DNA of 7,905 nucleotides from CAYGZA01 sp964354135 (GTDB taxonomy: Bacteria > Planctomycetota > Planctomycetia > Pirellulales > Thermoguttaceae): NCBI GenBank assembly GCA_964354135.1, contig CAYGZA010000313.1:1-7905 (forward strand). The letters run 5' to 3'. Numbering within the stretch: position 1 is the first letter of the stretch; each line of letters begins with the position of its first letter. Below are positions 4,820-7,905 of this stretch, piece after piece. A program made the position numbers and the translations under genes. Below the pieces are notes generated by a model, which saw nothing but the letters and a program-made list of their open reading frames with translations, was not told where the DNA came from and made no database searches.

Positions 4820-6805
4820 CTACCGCGGCGCCGCCCGGGAGCTTTCGCCCTGGGGAGACGACGGCCTGGAAGGCCCGGCCTTCTCCAGGGCGTCGAGCAC
4901 CTGGGTCTTAGTATAACCGTTGACGAAGCGGGCCGGTTCGTTGGGCTTCCCGGCCGAAAAAATCGCGAGCACCGGCACCTGCTGAGCCCCCAAGAGATTC
5001 AGCATCGCCGTGACCTCGGGGTCCTCGTGCGTCCAGTCGGCCTTCAGCGTCACGACGCCGTTTCGCTCGACCAGGCTGCGGACCTCCTGCGTGTTCAAGT
5101 AGAGGGCCTCGAGCGTCTTGCACGTGGCGCACCAGTCCGCCGTGAAATCCACGAGCACGGTCTTCCCCGAATTGACCAGAGAGGCAAACGCCTCGCGGCT
5201 GGTGAACGGCTCCCAGGGCAGTTCGTGGGGGCTCCGCTTGGCGGTCCGCTGCTGCCCCGATGCCCTGGCCACCTGCTGATCCAGGCGGTCCTGCATCACG
5301 CGGTGAAGCCCGCCAATGCTGCCCGGCACGATGCGGTCCAGGCCGGGAAATAGCAGGAGCCACGCGATCCCCACGATTGCAGCCGCCTCGAGCCACGCTC
5401 GGGCCTTTGCGGGCAACTCGGCGGTCAGGGGCGTCCGACCGATCCACCAGCAGGTGAGCCACAGGGCGAACAACAGCCCGACGGTCGGGACCACGTACGA
5501 CGCCTCCATGAAGGTGAAGACGAACACGACCGTGCCGAGGAGGACGAATCCCATGACCTGCTTGAACGTGTCCATCCAAGCCCCGGGTTTGGGAAGGAAA
5601 CGGACCAGCTTGGGAAACGCCCCGATGAGCAGATAGGGGCTGGCCATCCCGAGCCCGACGCTGGTGAAGACCGCGAACACCACGTGCGCCGGCTGCGCCA
5701 ATGCCCAGGCCAACGCGCCGCCCATGAACGGCCCGGTACAGGGCGTGGCAAGCACCGTCGTAATGGCTCCTTTGAAGAGCGCCCCGACCGCCCCCTCCTT
5801 TTCGGCGAGCTCGACGGCCCGGCCGCGCCCGACAAAGCCCGGCACGGGAAATTCCCACACGCCGAGGAAGGCCAGCGCCATGGCAAATACCAGCGCGGCG
5901 ATGAACACGTTGAAGCCCGGCTTCTGGAAGAGCATTCCCCAGCCCAGGTTCAGGCCGATCGCCAAGCCGGCCAAGAGCCAGAAGACCGCCAGCAGGCCCA
6001 GCGAATACCAGACGTTCAGGAGCAGAGCGGTCTTTCGGTCATGGCCGGACTGCTCCACGAAGGAGAGGATCTTCAGGCCGATGACCGGCAGCACGCAGGG
6101 CATCAGGTTGAGGATGATCCCGCCGAGGAAGCCCGCTGCCAGTTGCAGCCAGAGGGAAGTCCCTGCCTCTTGCTTCGCGACGTTCTTCTTGAGTTCTTGC
6201 GCATTGAAGGCCGACGCCGGAGCCGTTGTGGCCGCTGCGGCCGCGGGGATCTCGACGCCCGGGCCGACCGTGGCCGTAAAGGGAAAATCCTGCGGCGGAA
6301 GGCAACTCGTGGCGTCGCAGGGCTGGGCCTTGACCTTCCCGGCGATCTTCAATGTCGTGGGATCGACCCCGGAGGAAAACTCCATCGGGGCGTACCATAC
6401 CACCGTGCCCTCGTGCAGCTCGACCGGCAGGTCCCCGAACGCCTCCGGCTGCGTGGTCACCGTCGGGGCGGGATGGGCCTTGAAGTCGCCGGTGATGCGG
6501 AAGGCGTCGGACTTCTCCAGGGTGATCTGCGTTTTGATCGGCCCGCCCGGCTTCTGCGTGATCGAATAGATGTGCCAGCCTCGCTGGATTCTGGCCGTGA
6601 CGAACAGGCGTGCCGGTTTGTCCGGCGCCGGCGTGGTGAACTGGGCGTTCGCCACCACGACCCCCGTGCCGGTCTTGCCGAAGCCGAAACCCGGTCCGGC
6701 AATCGTCTCTTCGCCCAATTGGGCCCAGGCTGAAGCGGCGGCCGGCCACAGACCGAAGAAGCCGATCAGCCACAACCATCGACGAAACCGGTTCGTGAAA
6801 CTCAT
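4820..6805 (-). CDS. dsbD: Thiol:disulfide interchange protein DsbD
   Basis: The product is 661 residues and carries all three DsbD parts. A signal peptide (1-28, AWA cleavage) leads into a periplasmic DsbD-alpha domain with paired cysteines in PCDATSCLPP (Cys163, Cys168; CX4C spacing, E. coli has CX5C). A membrane domain of about eight segments (roughly 219-488) contains NLMPCVLPV (Cys237) and TPCTGPF (Cys356), the pair that takes electrons from cytoplasmic thioredoxin. A C-terminal thioredoxin-like domain has DWCATC (Cys559, Cys562) and a cis-proline at Pro611. The protein passes reducing equivalents from cytosol to periplasm, where clients include disulfide isomerases and apocytochromes. 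That fits the nearby c-type cytochrome and CXXCH maturation in general. The start at 6805 was chosen because the signal peptide begins there, with AGGA nine bases upstream; the frame is open to 6988 but the extra 61 residues are low-complexity and would bury the signal. It is the first gene of a minus-strand cluster. Confidence 0.93.
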   Translation of the reverse strand: MSFTNRFRRWLWLIGFFGLWPAAASAWAQLGEETIAGPGFGFGKTGTGVVVANAQFTTPAPDKPARLFVTARIQRGWHIYSITQKPGGPIKTQITLEKSDAFRITGDFKAHPAPTVTTQPEAFGDLPVELHEGTVVWYAPMEFSSGVDPTTLKIAGKVKAQPCDATSCLPPQDFPFTATVGPGVEIPAAAAATTAPASAFNAQELKKNVAKQEAGTSLWLQLAAGFLGGIILNLMPCVLPVIGLKILSFVEQSGHDRKTALLLNVWYSLGLLAVFWLLAGLAIGLNLGWGMLFQKPGFNVFIAALVFAMALAFLGVWEFPVPGFVGRGRAVELAEKEGAVGALFKGAITTVLATPCTGPFMGGALAWALAQPAHVVFAVFTSVGLGMASPYLLIGAFPKLVRFLPKPGAWMDTFKQVMGFVLLGTVVFVFTFMEASYVVPTVGLLFALWLTCWWIGRTPLTAELPAKARAWLEAAAIVGIAWLLLFPGLDRIVPGSIGGLHRVMQDRLDQQVARASGQQRTAKRSPHELPWEPFTSREAFASLVNSGKTVLVDFTADWCATCKTLEALYLNTQEVRSLVERNGVVTLKADWTHEDPEVTAMLNLLGAQQVPVLAIFSAGKPNEPARFVNGYTKTQVLDALEKAGPSRPSSPQGESSRAAPR

Positions 6806-7050
6806 CCTCGATATCCTGTGCGGCACTCGGTTGTCGGAGCCGCAAGCCGGACCAATCCCTCCAGCCGAACCAACCCCTCCAGTATCGACGCCCTCGCCGC
6901 GATTGTGGAGACGTCCGCCGCCCCCGGCCTGGAGTTCCCGGCCCGGCGCCACGGGAGTCGTGCTGCCGATCCCGGGCATATACCACAAACTAGGGGGGGT
7001 CGCCGCAGGCGCCGGGCATTGCCCCCGAGCACCGATCCAACGGGCACCAT
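6802..7050 (-). other. Possible 82-codon leader ORF overlapping the dsbD start (doubtful)
   Basis: An ATG at 7050 is preceded by a full AAGGAGG (7066 to 7060) at a 9-base gap, the strongest ribosome-site match in the window. The frame runs 82 codons and its TGA overlaps the dsbD ATG as ATGA, the classic coupling arrangement. Against a real protein: the translation is arginine-rich and motif-free, uses codons rare in the neighbours (CTA, ATA, TGT, AGG), and contains a tandem DNA duplication. The ATG also overlaps a candidate dsbD -10 (TAGAAT), in which case it would not be transcribed. I list it as a candidate, not a gene call. Confidence 0.15.
6846..6881. repeat. 18-bp tandem duplication in the dsbD upstream region
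   Basis: GCCGGACCAATCCCTCCA (6846-6863) is followed directly by GCCGAACCAACCCCTCCA (6864-6881), differing at 2 of 18 positions. It lies about 40-75 bases upstream of the dsbD start, within the mRNA leader if the promoter is near 7049. The unit length is a multiple of three, so it does not break the leader frame. No known binding motif is recognised. Confidence 0.75.
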
Positions 7051-7076
7051 TCTATCCGACCTCCTTGGGCGGTTAA
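7049..7076 (-). promoter_or_regulatory. Candidate promoter for the dsbD cluster
   Basis: Read on the minus strand, TTAACC (7076 to 7071, 4 of 6 matches to TTGACA) and TAGAAT (7054 to 7049, 5 of 6 to TATAAT) are separated by 16 bases. A start near 7042 would give a leader of about 235 bases before dsbD. It faces away from the metalloprotease promoter, and the two -35 boxes are only 14 bp apart, so one regulator could act on both. Confidence 0.4.
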
Positions 7077-7090
7077 GCCCTTTTCGCCGG

Positions 7091-7119
7091 TCGGCAGGGG
7101 CGCCAGAATGGGGTATATT
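7091..7119 (+). promoter_or_regulatory. Candidate promoter for the metalloprotease gene
   Basis: TCGGCA (7091-7096, 4 of 6 matches to TTGACA) and TATATT (7114-7119, 5 of 6 to TATAAT) are separated by exactly 17 bases. The predicted transcript would begin near 7127, leaving a leader of about 80 bases before the ATG at 7208. Confidence 0.4.
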
Positions 7120-7207
7120 TGACGAGGCTTGCTTTCCCAGACTTCCCCTCCTGCGGTTTCGGCAAAGTCCGACAACGCCGCCCATTCCAACTCAGAGACC
7201 CGCCATC

Positions 7208-7905
7208 ATGAGCAACCGCATCGCGATCCACCGTTTGGCCGCTGTCTACTGCCTGCTGATCCTGGTGCTTGGGACACTCTGGTCCGCAAGCGGTTGGGCC
7301 CAGGGCAACCCGGAGCCGGGGAAATCGCCGCCGGCGAAGCAGCCCGACCCGAAAGCCCCGCCTGCCGAAGCCGTCGGTATGCCTCCCGGAGCGGTTCCCG
7401 GCGGCCCCTCGCCCACCGCCGGACAGGCGCCGCCGGGAAAACCCGGTCAGGTGCCTTTCTCTGAGTTGGTCAAAGACGCGAAGCCCGTTGAAGGTCTCAT
7501 CCGGCTTTACCGCAAGGACGACCGCCTGCTGGCCGAGCTCACCCCGAACCTCCTCGACCGGGACTTCATCGTCCTGATCTCGATTGCCCGCGGCATCGGG
7601 GAGAGTCCGATCTTGGGCGGCATGACCTGGGATTTCGACGGCGACGACTGGCTCTGGCAGTTCCGCAAGGTGGAGGACAAGGTCCAGGTGGTGCGGCGGA
7701 ACGTCCGCTTCACCGCGGCCAAGGGGAGCCCGGAGGAGAAGGCCGTGCGCCTGGCCTACACCGACAGCATCCTCTTCAGCCTCCCGGTGATCTCTCAAAG
7801 TCCGATGGGCGGGCTCATGGTGGACCTGACCCCGATCTTCATGGGCGACTTGCCGCAGACCTCCACGTTCCTGCCGGGGTTCTCCTTCGCCCGGGACCGG
7901 TCGAG
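7208..7905 (+). CDS. Secreted zinc-metalloprotease-family protein (DUF5118/DUF5117 type), N-terminal part (cut by window edge)
   Basis: The frame is open from ATG 7208 to the right edge, 232 codons of a protein that in this family usually exceeds 800 residues. Residues 1-31 are a signal peptide (hydrophobic run AAVYCLLILVLGTLW, cleavage after GWA). A proline/glycine-rich linker covers about 32-82. Then comes PFSELVKDAKPVEGLIRLYR (83-102), which matches the short DUF5118-type segment, followed by the DUF5117-type region from about 117 (RDFIVLISIARGIGE, then DDWLWQFRKVEDKVQVVRRN at 146-165). These precede a metzincin-like HExxH domain in complete members; that catalytic part is outside the window, so protease activity is inferred from family architecture. 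Substrate is unknown. The ribosome site is weak (AGAGA, 11 bases before the ATG), but the signal peptide starts at this ATG and no better start is nearby. It is divergent from dsbD and shares its upstream region. Confidence 0.82.
   Translation, partial: MSNRIAIHRLAAVYCLLILVLGTLWSASGWAQGNPEPGKSPPAKQPDPKAPPAEAVGMPPGAVPGGPSPTAGQAPPGKPGQVPFSELVKDAKPVEGLIRLYRKDDRLLAELTPNLLDRDFIVLISIARGIGESPILGGMTWDFDGDDWLWQFRKVEDKVQVVRRNVRFTAAKGSPEEKAVRLAYTDSILFSLPVISQSPMGGLMVDLTPIFMGDLPQTSTFLPGFSFARDRS

Noticed and set aside
5664..6733. Two long plus-strand open frames antisense to dsbD
   Set aside because: dsbD on the other strand has signal peptide, membrane segments and all six expected cysteines; these frames are low-complexity mirrors of it.
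6806..6988. Upstream extension of dsbD by 61 residues
   Set aside because: Glycine-rich, motif-free, contains the tandem duplication, and would displace the N-terminal signal peptide.
7067..7084. GGGC-GGTTAA-GCCC followed by TTTT, resembling a small terminator
   Set aside because: Only a 4-bp stem, and no plus-strand gene ends upstream of it; it falls in a divergent promoter region, overlapping the candidate dsbD -35.
1..7905. CRISPR array, tRNA, rRNA, integrase or transposase
   Set aside because: No spaced direct repeats of CRISPR size, no cloverleaf or rRNA-like stretch, and no protein with recombinase or transposase motifs was found on either strand.

Overview
The window is a GC-rich (clearly above 60% by eye) bacterial chromosomal segment. 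It most resembles a planctomycete, probably Pirellulales-like. The reasons are the mix of genes: a secreted DUF5118/DUF5117-type metalloprotease, an exported protein with a single C-terminal CXXCH haem motif, a GlgX-like debranching enzyme with long upstream spacers, and loose gene packing with 400-520 bp gaps. The taxonomic call is an inference from protein style; there is no rRNA or other marker here. I see no phage genes, transposase, CRISPR array, tRNA or rRNA.

Layout, left to right. (1) 1-865, minus: the N-terminal 288 codons of a glycogen debranching/isoamylase-type GH13 enzyme, cut by the window edge. (2) 866-1262: a 397-bp spacer with several stem-loops, including a perfect 12-bp GC palindrome. 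(3) 1263-2114, minus: an exported monohaem c-type cytochrome related to the cytochrome c-prime/c556 helical-bundle type, apparently built from two similar halves of which only the second binds haem. (4) 2115-2631: a 517-bp spacer carrying a 79-bp REP-like element with perfect 26-bp inverted arms. (5) 2632-3696, plus: purM, purine biosynthesis. (6) 3718-6805, minus: a three-gene co-directional cluster, reading dsbD, then a divergent ThiF/MoeB/HesA-type E1-like protein, then a MoaD/ThiS-type ubiquitin-fold carrier ending in Gly-Gly. It converges on purM with only 21 bp between stop codons. (7) 6806-7207: a divergent promoter region with back-to-back candidate promoters and an 18-bp tandem duplication. 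(8) 7208 to the end, plus: the N-terminus of a secreted zinc-metalloprotease-family protein, cut by the window edge.

How the genes work together. Most of the window is housekeeping or generic envelope biology. The one functional grouping the sequence suggests is the dsbD-E1-MoaD cluster, with 44- and 35-bp spacers. DsbD moves reducing equivalents across the inner membrane. E1-like and MoaD/ThiS-like pairs normally make a C-terminal thiocarboxylate used as a sulfur donor. The E1-like protein keeps its zinc cysteines and two active-site arginines but lacks several acidic and basic residues of the canonical MoeB adenylation site, which makes this pair the most unusual part of the window. I did not find a clearly new multi-gene defence or mobile system.
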